Shown: positions 1 to 11,273 of the stretch, in pieces
Position numbering within the stretch: position 1 is the stretch's first letter
How the letters are laid out: each line of letters starts with the position of its first letter
Assembly: GCA_033980235.1 (NCBI GenBank)
Contig: CM067069.1
Location: forward strand, 38,129,992 to 38,193,991
DNA: 64,000 bases
Origin: Diadema setosum
Lineage: Eukaryota > Echinodermata > Echinoidea > Diadematoida > Diadematidae
Direction: 5' to 3'
The notes under the pieces: model-generated
The model's database searches: none
Seen by the model: only the letters and a program-made list of their open reading frames with translations
What the model was told of the DNA's origin: nothing
Program-made: the position numbers and the translations under genes

Positions 1-624
1 AGGTAATATGCTCTGTGTGTTTCTGTTGTGTAAGCGAGGTACACTGCCAGCTCAGCGTCTTTTCTGTCTTTTCTCTTCTCTTCGTCTTAATTAGCTCGTC
101 TATTGTCTCTTATGTTGTTCTTTGTCTCTCGCCTCGTCTCCCTCTCTCCCTCCCTTATGTTGTTCTTTGTTCTCGTCCAGTCCCTCTCTCTTCCCCTCTC
201 CTATATTGTTCTTTGTTTGTAATCCGGTCCTCCTCTCTTCCCCTCTCCTATGTTGTTCTTTGTTCCCCGTCTAGTCTCTCTCTCTCTCCTCTTCTCCCTT
301 CTTGTTCTTTGTTTCTTGTTTACGCTGGGTCTGGTGTGCTTAATTTGACCGTCTGCTTTGTAAACGTGATTGACAGCTAGCCACACTGACGGTCACTGCC
401 ATGTCCACTATAAATAGGGCAGGGTTTCTCTTTGTTAGACACACTGAGATTGGGATAAGATTACTGTGAGATTAGTGTCGGACTTCGGCAGATCACAAGA
501 ATGGCAATGTTATACCGTGCACATGCATTGAACGTCACGTGGAGCAGGCGAGTGTATTGTCGCCTTAATAAAGTCATTGTGAACCGGAATCTTGAGTCTT
601 AGTGCTGTCTGTCATGCTTCAACA
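1..624 (+). other. Possible LTR or promoter/poly(A) unit, left side outside window
   Basis: A CT-rich stretch at about 100-315 repeats a phrase of the type CTATGTTGTTCTTTG four or five times. It is followed by a TATA-box-like TATAAATA at 409-416 and a poly(A)-signal-like AATAAA at 567-572, about 150 bases apart. TATA, then a short transcript, then AATAAA, then a CAACA end (about 624) is the usual layout of an LTR. No second copy, no primer-binding site and no flanking duplication could be shown because the left side is missing. A short host promoter or random occurrence is equally possible. Confidence 0.3.
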
Positions 625-779
625 TCCACTCTACAGTCCGTGAGGCCCGCTACCAACCTCATCTATCACGGAATCTCAAAGGAACAATACATGTCTTCTC
701 ACACTTCTCCGACCCAGTACCCCCCACTCACAATCTCCTATTAACTATACCACATGCGACTATGTTCCGGAGAGAGACC
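625..779. other. Unassigned sequence
   Basis: No reading frame, repeat or structure was recognised between the LTR-like segment and the TIR transposon. The last three bases (ACC, 777-779) are the candidate target-site duplication of the next element. Confidence 0.5.
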
Positions 780-906
780 CTGTTGCGACACGGATTGTCG
801 CCCCTACACGGATTGTCGCCTCCTGCTCAGGGCGACAATCCGTGACGGGCGCTGGCGGCACGGATTGTCGCCCCCTACACGGAATGTCGCCTGGCGACAA
901 TCCGTG
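780..906 (+). repeat. Left terminal inverted repeat, composed of CACGGATTGTCGCC motifs
   Basis: Contains five or six copies of the 14-bp motif in alternating orientation, separated by short GC-rich linkers. Pairs of opposed motifs give internal hairpins. Such repeated subterminal motifs are typical transposase-binding sites, but that role is inference here. Confidence 0.75.
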
Positions 907-1073
907 ACGCTTGTGCAGTTCCCAGTTTTTGACCTCGAAGGCGACAATCCGTGTTGGCAAAAAAATTGTTGCGACACGGATTGTCGCCCCGTCACAGATT
1001 GTCGCCCCGGGCTCGGGTTGGTTCCTCCGGTGTTAAGCTTTGGTGGGATGGGTATGACTGGTAAGTTATGCGT

Positions 1074-1102
1074 ATGTGTGTGTGTGTGTGTGTGTGTGGG
1101 TG

Positions 1103-1143
<41 letters not shown>

Positions 1144-1213
1144 ATTGTGAGCTGCATGATATGTGATGTGTATGATTTGTTGTGTGTGTGTGTGTCTGTG
1201 TGTGTGTGTGTGT
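1074..1213 (+). repeat. (TG)n microsatellite, two blocks
   Basis: Nearly pure TG runs at about 1074-1142 and 1183-1213, with a less regular TG-rich tail beyond. Apparent open frames here (valine/cysteine or threonine/histidine repeats) are products of the dinucleotide. Confidence 0.95.
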
Positions 1214-2341
1214 AAGTGTGTTTATGTGTGTGTGTTTGGAGTATAATAATACAATATGTAGAAACTGTGCATGTGTGGTGGTCATAGTGGTAGTGGTTTT
1301 TTTGTCTGTGTGTATACGTGTGCCTGTATGCTTACGTGTGTATGTGGAATATAGCGGCGCTACTGTGGCAATACAAACGCCTTCAGAGTGTATGAGCACG
1401 TGTTTAAAAAATTCACACCAGCGTTGATCTAAAAATAGTATGGGTGTGTGAACCAATATCAGCGGTGAGGCAGGCTAGGCGAGAGAGAGACCGACAGAAA
1501 ATACATACGAGGGAGGTACCCTCCCCAAAATGTTATTTGTCTTTGTTCATTTTTCACTGCAGTCATTTTCTTCCATCAGTCTTATAAACTAGAACGTCCA
1601 TACCACTATTCTTTGTCCCAGAATAGGTTTGGCATGCTTTATGCATGAGCGAATAATTTCCACACGCCGTAAAAAATTTGTCAATCGTTAGTTGATTTTA
1701 GCACAAACGAACTGCCATTGCACACCGCTAATACATACATAATACAAACAAACACCAACAAACACTCAAACAAATCCTCATAATGCAAATAAACCAACTC
1801 AACACTTTTTTCCTTGATATTCCTTGATTTCATTCAAATCATTCATAAATCGACTCATTCTGGGTGTAACATTAAAAAAAAAAGTTACAAATGGCAATTC
1901 GAAACAGAAACAAATCCATTTGTCAATTTATACCACAAATAATCTCACTTCAACATAGATAACTCGATTATACATTAGACCAACCCTACTAACAATTTCT
2001 TCACGAGAAAGTTTTGACATGTAGGGCCCTACCAAACCTATATTCCTTGAATACATTGGTTTGGATCATGTAACACCTTCTTACTTACAAGGGCATATAC
2101 ATAAAAAAAAAAACACAGATACATTACAAGAATCTAGAATGAAATCAGTCATAAAAAAACCCGACCACCCCCTCCCCTCCCCATCCGAAACAAATCTAGG
2201 GCCTACATCTATCCTAAATATTAAATCCTACCATCATCTGTCATACCATTTATTACTATCCTTCTTCAAATCCAATCCCCAATCCACCAACCCCTGATTA
2301 AACAAAACCTAAATCATCCCACACCCACATTCACCAACCCA

Positions 2342-2390
2342 AATACACACACACACACACACACACCCACACACACACACACACACACAC
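2342..2390 (+). repeat. (CA)n microsatellite
   Basis: CA run interrupted by one CCCAC block. It abuts the nested inverted repeat that starts at 2391. Confidence 0.95.
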
Positions 2391-2512
2391 GAAGGTTCCG
2401 TTATTCCGAAGTTTCGTTTTTTCCGAGGCTTCATTTTAATATCCGAAACACACAATTCCCTATACCTAGAGGTTCGTTGATCCAAAAATGAAATTCGGAA
2501 TAACGAACCTTC
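2391..2512. repeat. Short inverted repeat nested in the TIR transposon
   Basis: GAAGGTTCCGTTATTCCGAA at 2391-2410 is answered by its near-perfect inverse at 2494-2512, and related phrases (CCTTCGGA followed by CGAA or ATAA) continue to about 2570. This fits a small fold-back/MITE-like repeat or a cluster of short direct repeats. No target duplication was found. Confidence 0.45.
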
Positions 2513-3111
2513 GGAATAATGAGCCTTCGGACGAATCAGCCTTCGGACGAATGAGCCTTCAGAGTAACAAACTTTTGCAATAACGAAATGTAACCCCTTC
2601 CCACATACCGACGCACACCCGAACCGATACCACATTCCTTCCTGATGAAACGATTTCCCAATGTTGATAAATAAGACATAATGGACCGTATGCAGAAAAG
2701 CAGCATCTGCCCGCACGCAAGATCCACTCCGAATTCATAATTATACAAATCTGCCAAACAAACTCATCAAATTCAAAGCTGCTGATAAAATCAATATCAA
2801 CGTTTATGCCAGCAACAGCTTACTAGTTATCCCTCCCCACGCGCAGCTAAAAAACACATACGCAAAAAACTGACATAATAAACACATCCTTCCATCACAC
2901 ACACACACACACACGCACAAACGGACACTAAATTATCATGTGCACGCGCACATACAAACTTCCTTGAAACCTCAACATGACTTTTTACATTGCATGTTGG
3001 CATGGATGTAGCCATGTAAGTTATGTGTTAGTATTTCAATGATTATGTCCAGAACGATATTACCCAGCAAAATGTGCTTCGAGGGCGGCAATCCGTGCCG
3101 CCAGCCCCCTA

Positions 3112-3238
3112 CACGGATTGTCGCCAGGCGACAATCCGTGTAGGGGGCGACAATCCGTGCCGCCAACGCCCGTCACGGATTGTCGCCCCGAGCAGGAGGC
3201 GACAATCCGTGTAGGGGCGACAATCCGTGTCGCAACAG
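3112..3238 (-). repeat. Right terminal inverted repeat
   Basis: Inverse of 780-906, with three visible mismatches. A further motif copy at about 3083-3097, with one changed base, lies just inside. Confidence 0.75.
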
Positions 3239-3241
3239 ACC

Positions 3242-3733
3242 CCGTGACAATATCAAGGGAAAGAAGAGGGACAATACAGCTCCCGAGAATATATTAATAT
3301 TATGAGTAAGTCAACATCATGTCAACATTCAAAATTATGAGTCTGCCATATTACACATAAAGGGTTAGTTGCATTGCCATGTGCAAATCTTTGATCATCC
3401 TTATAGACAACCATCTTATTTAACACAACGACAAAACAGAAAAACACTCTGTAACACAAAGAAATGTATCACTTTCTTCTAGTGTTCTTTGATTGAATGG
3501 ACAGTCATTTTCACGCTGTTCACCAATAGCTAACAGCAAGTTAGCACCACTGAAATTCTGTGTTTATTTGACTACGAAATCATTATATACATTGCATATA
3601 ACGTGTCCGTGCGTGTGTGAGTTATATATAATTATTTTCGGCAAATATCTTCGCTTGTCTCTAACCTTATCCTGTAATGTGCAGCTAAATCAAGTTAATG
3701 CTAGGTGTTTGCTAACAATGAAGCAAGCAATTG

Positions 3734-3774
<41 letters not shown>

Positions 3775-6146
3775 CATACACACAAGAAATCAAGTGGGCG
3801 GAAGGAAGACTGGTCTGGCAGACTTCTCTCAGGTATACGCCAATAATGCAGGTTTATCAGATTCCACTGGTTAAATAGTTCGTATCACTGAGGCTCTCCA
3901 AGGCTCATTTTGGTGTCGATCATTACGTAGTATCTTCGTGTAATTCCTCTTCCCCTCCCTTCATCTGCCCGTACCCATAGCACACTGTCCCTTAGTCATG
4001 TTAGTGCACCCTTTCCTCTCGACTCTTGGTTTAATGTCTCCTTTTCAGTGCCTTCTCTCCCGCCAAAGTTCTCTTCTCTTCCTCTTCCCCTCCCTTCTTC
4101 AGTTTTCTCCTTCGTTGGATTGGTTTATTAGTCTCCTAATGACTTCTGACTCGTCCAGTTTTCTTCTGATGCCCTAACTTCGTGCGCTTGCTTTTCTTAT
4201 CACGTGCATAGTGTATGATTGTCCTCTTGCTTTTCCTTGCCCTCTCGAGAAACCACCTACGCGAGTCAGTTAGTATGAGGACTTAGTTAACTTTCAAACG
4301 TCTCCTGTTGTTTTCTTAGCAGCTGCTTTCATTGCGTCTGTGCATGTGATTGAGAATGAGAAGTCATTAATAAGGGTGATGAATACATAATGGAATTGGG
4401 CCGTTAGATCTTCGAAAGTGCAGGTGGCTACAATAAGGAAGATTTATCTCCCCAAATGTTCCGTTTAACCTTATGCTCACGATACAACGCTTGGTAGAAA
4501 GTTAGGTAATACATGTATGTTTTCTGATTGTGTATGCAGTCATTTACCTACGCACCACTGTCATATTGCATTAAGTTGACACTGTGAATTTAATATCACC
4601 AAGAAAGATCGCTGTTACGAGGTAAACTGAGGATGTTTGCCTTTAGTGTTTCATTTTCATCATTCATTCATTCATTCATTCATTCATTCATTCATTCATT
4701 CCTGTTTTATTTTCATTTATAAACGATATGCATGGGTAATACAAACGTCAAAATGATGGTATATTCTTGTGCTACCCGGTGCTCATCCAAGCATGGACAC
4801 ATACTACACACGAACTATTATGTACATCAAATCATTTCGGATAACACCCTCTTTCAGGCTGTGTATGATATTCTTTCGTTAATGTTTGTTTTTATTAATA
4901 CATTGTACTATTAATTGTAATTTTGAGAGCGTAATTTTTTTCTCTTAAAATACAATCTTCAACGTGATAACACTCAAGTAAATTTATGTATACGTATTAG
5001 CAATGACTTAACAATATGCTGTGAATTTTACTGTGAAAAATATAAGTTGTTGAATAAGGATGTAAACTTCAATTAATCATCAGTAAAGTTGACTTTATAA
5101 TTTTTAGTGTAATTGACTCTCAAAGGTTTTCATATATTTTGCCCCTAAACGACCCATTTTTGTGTGTAAAACAGTAGCGAGGAGTACGGACTGTTTTTGA
5201 TGACGGAATGCAAGAACACGGGTAAGATGGTCAGTTTGATATCCTCAAAACCAGGAAATCTTCACTGGAGTTACCAACTCTGTTAGTATCAAGATGTTAT
5301 ATTCATCATCAATTTTAACATGCCAGATTTTCCCCTCTTTTTTTTTTTTTTTTTTTGATGTCTCTCCAACCCTGTCATAGTCTGTCACATTTCAACAGAT
5401 TAATTTGGTTTAATAACTGATCTTTCAGCCCACGGTTTAAAAGTGAACGTCAACGCAACATCGCATTTAGTTCGACCTGTTAAATCCAAGGACAAATGAC
5501 AGTGATTGCTGTAAAACGCATATTTCAAGGTGACTCAAGATTATTTCTATGTTTGTTAATTATGTGGAAACAACTTGAAATTCGTTGCATTTATTTTGGA
5601 CAGAATAACGAGGAACAGGGATTTTAAGCACACAGTTTTGGCAAATATGACAATTTTTCAAAGTGAAAGTGGTAAATGAGAAAGAGGGGATTCTTTACTT
5701 TGACATGAAAGCACATTCGTGTATTAATAAAAAAAGAATCATCACAATTTAGGATAGTCTCCTCCTTGTCATAATCACGAGTTTTATGCCCTTTCGGCAA
5801 AGAAAAAAACAAAAACAAAAACAGAACAAAAAAAAAGAATGTCAAAATATGGAAAACAAAATTCGCACGATTTTACTTTTGTTGTTTCCGATCTATTTAT
5901 TGTCAAGTAAATGCTGTTTTTTTTTTTCTTATAATTTACGGTTTGTTTGTTCTTTTCCCTGCTTTGAAGGGCTGTAACAGCAGATTGTGTTTCCTCATCG
6001 ATTATGCTGTGATACGTGACGAACGAATGTTATTATATAATATCTCCAAACACATAAATCTTTCATTTATGATCGAAAAGAGCATGCATGCCTTATTGAT
6101 GCGATCAAAATTCATAGGAACTTTTAGTATGGACCTACATTAATAC
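3242..6146. other. Unassigned sequence with microsatellites
   Basis: No gene was recognised. It contains a (CA)n run at 3738-3782, a (CATT)n run at 4661-4700 and a poly(T) run at about 5338-5356. All open frames are short, lack recognisable domains and look like chance frames in AT-rich DNA. Exons of the candidate minus-strand gene at 6.1-6.9 kb might continue here but could not be identified. Confidence 0.6.
4661..4700 (+). repeat. (CATT)10 microsatellite
   Basis: Ten uninterrupted CATT units. Confidence 0.95.
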
Positions 6147-6215
6147 CTGCGTGTCTCCTTGATTTGCTTTGAGCAACTTGCTCAACGGCTTTTTGTTGAT
6201 GGTAATGCCCTTCAC
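6147..6215 (-). CDS. Candidate 69-nt exon, minus strand
   Basis: On the minus strand a CTACAG acceptor after a TTGTTCATC stretch precedes 23 codons (reading VKGITINKKPLSKLLKANQG and three more residues), followed by a GTATTA donor. The length is a multiple of three, as is that of the better candidate exon upstream at 6702-6878, so both could be read in phase 0. No domain is recognised in this piece alone. It may be a chance pairing of weak splice sites; it is listed because it lies downstream in the same orientation. Confidence 0.2.
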
Positions 6216-6701
6216 CTGTAGCATGATGAACAAAGTGAGATATTCTATAGCAATCAGTATCGTCTTTTTTTTTTCCTCTGAAAGACAAAACTTGTTGAAA
6301 GGAAATGATCCTTTTATCAAGTAAATTTTCTTGTTTGTGCTTATAGAAACCAAAGGAATGTTAGAGTCAATTGCAGAAACTTGTCTTTTCGAAACACGTT
6401 CTTTTTGCGCACTTAATTCTAATTATGTATTGAATGGCAAAAGGCAAATTCAATGTGACTAGAATGTTTATGTTTGCCAAAATGTAATTTGTGATTTGTA
6501 ATAACCTGCTTCATATATGCACTACCATTTTAGACATTTTGATTAAAGTACTGTCAGATAACATCTACCCGGATGGACGGATATCGGAAAACATTGCCCT
6601 CGCAAAGACCAAACTTGTGCTGTTGAATGTTGATATCGCTCTCCGGATATTCAGTGCATAATATGCTTTTTGAGCATTAACAATATCTGTCTGATACTTA
6701 C

Positions 6702-6878
6702 TATAGAGCTTGTGACATTTGAAGCAATTGTAGTACAGAAAACCCCTGGAAGGTCATCGCATTGGAGATCAGTACTTTCAAGAAAAGGTAGCCCACAAAG
6801 AAATTTGGACAAATTAACTGCTGTTTCCCCTGGATGTAAATCCGAATTCACGGAAAACGACATGTGAAGTTTACGGAT
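6702..6878 (-). CDS. Candidate internal exon of an NLR/leucine-rich-repeat protein
   Basis: On the minus strand a pyrimidine-rich acceptor (TTTTTCTTCAG) ends at 6879 and a consensus GTAAGT donor starts at 6701. Between them lie exactly 59 codons (177 nt, phase 0 at both ends) with no stop. The peptide starts IRKLHMSFSV, then has leucines at LR-repeat-like spacing (LSKFLCGLPFLESTDLQCDDLP) and ends IASNVTSSI. Phase-symmetrical exons encoding two leucine-rich units are typical of the expanded NLR (NACHT-LRR) families of echinoderms and amphioxus, which act in cytoplasmic pathogen sensing. The family call is inference from pattern only. The NACHT domain and neighbouring exons were not found, so this could be a stray or pseudogene exon. 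Confidence 0.35.
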
Positions 6879-7543
6879 CTGAAGAAAAATAACACAAAGA
6901 GAGAATTCCAAAGATATTAATTTCAACAAGACAAACACAGAAATATATAGCCTAAAACGCGTGCCAAACACAAAACACACAAACAAACAAACACATAAAC
7001 AAACAAACAAACAAACGCAAATGCTCGCGCGCTGACACATCTGGAGACAGTGACATCAAATGATATTAATAATGGAGCAGCATAACCTTTTCTATTACAT
7101 CTTATACTGTGATGCCATATGAGAATTGACAGTGTGACAGGTAAAAGAAAGGGTTTACTTTGCTTTCCGGTGTTGCTTCTTTGCATGACTCAACGATTGA
7201 ACAATCTTGCCTTGAAGCAAAAGGGAAAAGGAACCAAAGACCTAAAAGACAGTCAGAAAAAAAAAAAACAAAAACAAAAAACACACAAAAAAAAAACCCC
7301 GGACGTGAAACCAGCGAAGCCCTCATTTGATACGGAAGAGATGTGAAGTCAATGTTTTGCCCCCTTCCGTGACATATCATCTGAGCACTGAATTCATTTG
7401 GCGCGCAAACACTTGTGACTATAGGACCAGCTAAACGATGAATCAGACGCCGACTAAATTCGTCTTGTTCCGAAATCCCACGCATTATGCCACTGCGTGG
7501 AATTTATTGACAGATTGTCTATTTTTTTTAACGAAATGAGCGG

Positions 7544-7584
<41 letters not shown>

Positions 7585-8077
7585 GTTTGTTTGCTTCTTT
7601 TTAACACAGACCCCAATCATCTCTTAAACGTGACCCTGTCGCGTTGAATCCTGGTGGACGGCATTTCATAGAAACAACGCAAAACAGTTACATAAGTACG
7701 AAATTCGTATAAAACGAAAGACAAACAAATCGAATGTCGTAAAACACGGGTCTTGCAAAACGTATTTCACAAATCGCAAACTCGCAGTTAAAAAAAAAAA
7801 AAAATACATTTGTTATCTACGTGTGGGGTGTCTAATGAGGTCAGCAAACCGAAAATCGCAAATCGTATATATTGTAATCAAAATCACACAGGCAAAGCCC
7901 CCTAACAATCACATCAAAGATGATTAAGATAGTACCATCTGATCTTTGCTCATTTTCATATCCTGAAATTGCCCCTGTTCTCCCTCTCTTGATAATATTC
8001 AAAATGCGAAGAGGCTTTGAAGCCTGTGTATTTGTTGAGTGTTTTTTTTTTTTTATTATCATTAAATATCTCTTATA
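6879..8077. other. Unassigned sequence
   Basis: Could be intron or intergenic DNA. It contains A-rich runs at 7257-7300 and a (TG)n tract at 7548-7581. The minus-strand frame at 7102-7485 has no recognised domain and is interrupted by low-complexity phenylalanine runs. Confidence 0.5.
7548..7581 (+). repeat. (TG)17 microsatellite
   Basis: Uninterrupted TG repeat. Confidence 0.95.
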
Positions 8078-8559
8078 CCCCTTTCAGGTAATCGCGGTTC
8101 AATTATCCGCATCCAAATAATGCGGATGAAGTAGTCAAAATCGCGTTCATATATCCCATGAAGTGCGCACTACTTTTACGAGCACCCGTTCTGGTGCGAA
8201 GGACGGAGTTATTTGTCATGGTTACGGCGCACGCCTCTATAATGACACATGCACGTGCGTGTACAACTGCAAAAATGCGTATACTATAACTCACGTGTAT
8301 GCACACCTCTCGCGCGCTCAAGCTCAGCAATCAGCGGTTGTGCGGGAAATCGAGTGACCTTTGACCGAACTGTGGAATGTTAGTGCGGATAAGTCGTAAA
8401 ACGCGTTCATGTATTCTCGATCTACTCCTCATGCTGCAATTATGCGCATAATAGCAGCATCAAAATAATGCGCACTTTTCTACTCCTCTCCCGTTCATGT
8501 AATCGAAATTCTACGATTTTGTGCTCCTATTATCCGCATCCACGATTACCTGAAAGGGG
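8078..8559. mobile_element. 482-bp MITE with 17-bp perfect TIRs and TA target duplication
   Basis: CCCCTTTCAGGTAATCG at 8078-8094 is perfectly inverted at 8543-8559, and TA flanks both ends (8076-8077 and 8560-8561). Just inside both ends lies the phrase TTATCCGCATCCA, and the interior has further inverted phrases around ATAATGCGGAT and ATAATGCGCAC. No coding capacity. A TA duplication with short TIRs fits Tc1/mariner-type mobilisation, but the family is not assigned. Confidence 0.75.
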
Positions 8560-9826
8560 TATTAGATAAAGTGATCATTTCTTAAGGCCATGTCATACCT
8601 TTCCGGGTAAGGTAAGCGAACTTGTTGCGAGGAGGGTTTTCCAGCGCGCACTAAAATTTTACGCGGTCTGACAAGAATGTTTGCGAGTTTCGCGCTTGTT
8701 TCTTACCTGCTACTTACCTTCTTCCTGCGTGTATTCCGTGTGACCTGCGTGACAGCTTTGAAACTGATCCATTTTCTGTTCCGAGCGACTTACGGGTACT
8801 GAGAAGTACTTGCGTTGGAGTTGCCTGCTAGGTGCTGCCGGTAAGGATCTCCTACTGGCGTGCTGCGTGTACCTCTGCGAACGAACCCCCACGACTGGCT
8901 CGGAACAAGTTTTGAGCATGTTCAAGGCCTTGTCATACCGTAATCTGGGGAAATTTTGCGGCTTGACTTGCGGGGAAACAAATGAATTTGCTACCCGGAG
9001 CTCTCCGCAGTTGGTCCGCACCTGATAGTACCTAGCGCGTATCTCGCCTGTAGTTGCCCGGAAGTGTGCACGCAAGTCTGATTAAACCGCAGCCAAGTTT
9101 TGAGCATGACCACAACTTTTTCCGGGTGGATCGCGAGGATGTCCGGAGAAGTCCATGCACAACGCTAGTACGAGGCCCTTAGCGGCAGTAATGGTGAATG
9201 GGGAACAAAAAGCTTGAATCTCACCGCTACCATAAAATGTAACATGTTCACTCTCAATCACGATAACTCATCGAAAGCAGGGTAAGTTACTCCCTGTGAC
9301 CGCAGATCTCACAACCTTCTTACAAACATCCGTAGCCTTTATAAAAAGATAAGAACTTATTTCAACAGAGTAGACGTTCACGACTACACTGTTATTATCT
9401 GCACGGACTACACTCGATTGCTGCTGACAGCGGCGCCTTCGCCTGTTTTAGAGCCTCACTGGGCTATCCCTCTGTCCCTCGGAACTTCCCAAAACATTTT
9501 GTCCCACTTGCTTGCCCCCTTCCCCCCCCCCCCTTTTTTTTCGCAGCGCTAATACTGTGCTCATATTCTACGTGCGTGTGTCCTTCGGGCAGAAGCACGT
9601 TTATATGAACCTAATGTTTATCCCATTCTGTGACACAAATCCCCTCCCTAGATTAGCCATTCTCTTGACTATGAATTTAACTAAATGATAGGGTCTCTGA
9701 TTAACAAACAATTTTTGAAATGAGCATCAATACGTACCTACGCACTGGCTCCTTACAATTTGATCCTTTAACCCATGATTATCATGATAATGGTTTGTGG
9801 TATCTAGTATCGTTAATTTAGATCCT
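8560..9826. other. Unassigned, probably repetitive sequence
   Basis: The phrase GGCCATGTCATACC at about 8587 recurs as GGCCTTGTCATACC at about 8927, both followed by a run ending in GGGGAAA or CCGGGTAA, suggesting a degraded repeat. Near 9165 a related inverted phrase (TACGAGGCCC) occurs, but the match is too weak to define ends. C-rich and T-rich runs lie at about 9520-9541. The 121-residue minus frame at 8710-9075 has no recognised domain. Confidence 0.4.
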
Positions 9827-10448
9827 GGGGTCCGTTTCATGAAAGTCTTAGGAGAGACTTTCTCTCTCCTAAGTCATACTTAGGAGAAACTTTGCTAAAA
9901 ACAGTTTCATGAAAAAGCTATCGCATAAAGCTATCACATAAACTCGGACTTAGGAGAGACTTTTTCTAGAAACCATTTCATGAACAAAGCTAGCACATAA
10001 AGTCTCTCCTAACTTGGCAAAGCTATCACATAAATCTAGGAGTGGTCAGGAGCACTCCTAAGTTTATGTGATAGCTTTTTGAGAGAGCCATTGTATCAAA
10101 CTTTTGTCTCATTTTGGAGTAATTGACCCTAAATTTGGCTTGTGTGACCACTGTCAAAGGTAGATATGCAAGATATCTTTTTCGCTGATATCGCATAATA
10201 CGTTGTCATGAATGGCAATGGCAAATTTTCACAAAAACATACAAATTGTTGTGGATTGAACTACTGCCCTCAGTTTTAAAGCAATGCAGTTGAAATTCTG
10301 CATAGAATCAGATAAATGTAATATGTAACTACATATTGTGCAAAACACTTTTTTCATGAGTGGTGTGTAAAAATCTGTTGCCCTGGCAACAAGTTTTTCT
10401 ATAGGCCTACCAATCACACAAAGAAATATGTGAATTGACCTAACTTCC
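9827..10448 (+). mobile_element. Transposon X1, head segment (first of three pieces)
   Basis: Starts with the terminal repeat GGGGTCCGTTTCATGAA and runs colinear with the heads of copies B (from 35642) and C (to 60592). It stops at 10448, where copy B continues without interruption, and the missing continuation resumes at 27137. The pieces 9827-10448, 27137-35640 and 60593-61922 together make one X element of about 10.5 kb, ending in the inverse terminal repeat at 61906-61922. This oldest copy has clearly more substitutions than B and C have between themselves. It encodes no transposase. Confidence 0.85.
10018..10078 (+). repeat. Subterminal hairpin of X1
   Basis: AGCTATCACATAAA is answered by TTTATGTGATAGCT, with an inner pair AGGAGTG / CACTCCT, giving a stem of more than 20 base pairs around a short loop. 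The same hairpin occurs at about 35831-35892 (B) and 60343-60404 (C). Upstream, short inverted AGTCTCTCCTAAG-type phrases add smaller hairpins. Confidence 0.8.
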
Positions 10449-11273
10449 TTAACCCGTTTAGGACGGTTTGCTTTGGCGAGCGAACACCCCCACAGACGGA
10501 CAGGTTTTCCAAAATCGAGCCCGAACCGAGGGTTACTAAGGGGGTGTGACTTACGGTCCCGCTTTACCCAATCATCAAATTGCCGTGTATGCGGTGTAGG
10601 AATCCGCTTTCTGATTGGATGAATAACGACCGCTCATGAATAATAATGTCGCTTCCCTTCGCTATCAGGGTTCGCGCGCGCGGTTTGAACGTCACGTACT
10701 GTACGATCGTCAATTTACGTTCCCTCGTCAACTCAAATGAATAGCGTCTTTTATTATTGGGCACCAGGCTATGTCGAGGGTGTCGCAAATTTCTACTACA
10801 TAATTGTCTTGAATTTACTGATTCATGGAGGCAATCTTTTATGGAAACTGTAATCCGTTGATCACAAGCCTTCAAAGTCTTTCAATGAAAAGCGATCGAT
10901 CGGAGGATTGTGTACAGGCTTGCGTATTTCCATTTACACGACTGTAAGACACGCCAAGTAAATCTCGTATTGTGGCGATATCAAAAGCACACGAACCCAC
11001 TCTTGACTTCCTGTTGTTCACAAAATTCCTTACCATAGCTAGCTAATGAATTTTGGAAACAGAAGGAAGTTTATTCATTGTATGCAACATTTGAAAATCT
11101 GTTACACCTTGTTTGTCCCCGCTACTTGTATCCAAATACAAAGCTCGCGTGTCTGTAACAGAAGCACGTGGCTCTATTTCAACACTAGGCAAACCATCAA
11201 CGATGTAATATTACAAGTAGAATTGGTGATACTGATTTATCAAATTCGAATTTCGTAATAGAATAACGTCCAC

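Larger units (their letters stand above)
780..3238. mobile_element. 2.46-kb DNA transposon with 127-bp terminal inverted repeats, non-autonomous
   Basis: The two ends are inverted copies of each other: 780-906 against 3112-3238, with equal length and three mismatches by eye. Both start CTGTTGCGACACGG. The flanks are ACC on both sides (777-779 and 3239-3241), a candidate 3-bp target-site duplication. Each arm is itself made of direct and inverted copies of CACGGATTGTCGCC, and extra copies lie just inside the left arm (about 940-1012). The interior holds only microsatellites and a nested inverted repeat; the reading frames there are artefacts of (TG)n/(CA)n. No transposase is present, so it would depend on an enzyme encoded elsewhere. 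Superfamily not assigned. Confidence 0.75.

Noticed and set aside
754..1456. Long open frames on both strands over 754-1456
   Set aside because: They are valine/cysteine or threonine/histidine runs produced by (TG)n/(CA)n and by the repeated TIR motif; no protein.
8587..9180. Possible TIR element bounded by GGCC-TGTCATACC phrases
   Set aside because: The two phrases are in the same direction and the inverse candidate near 9165 matches too poorly to set ends.
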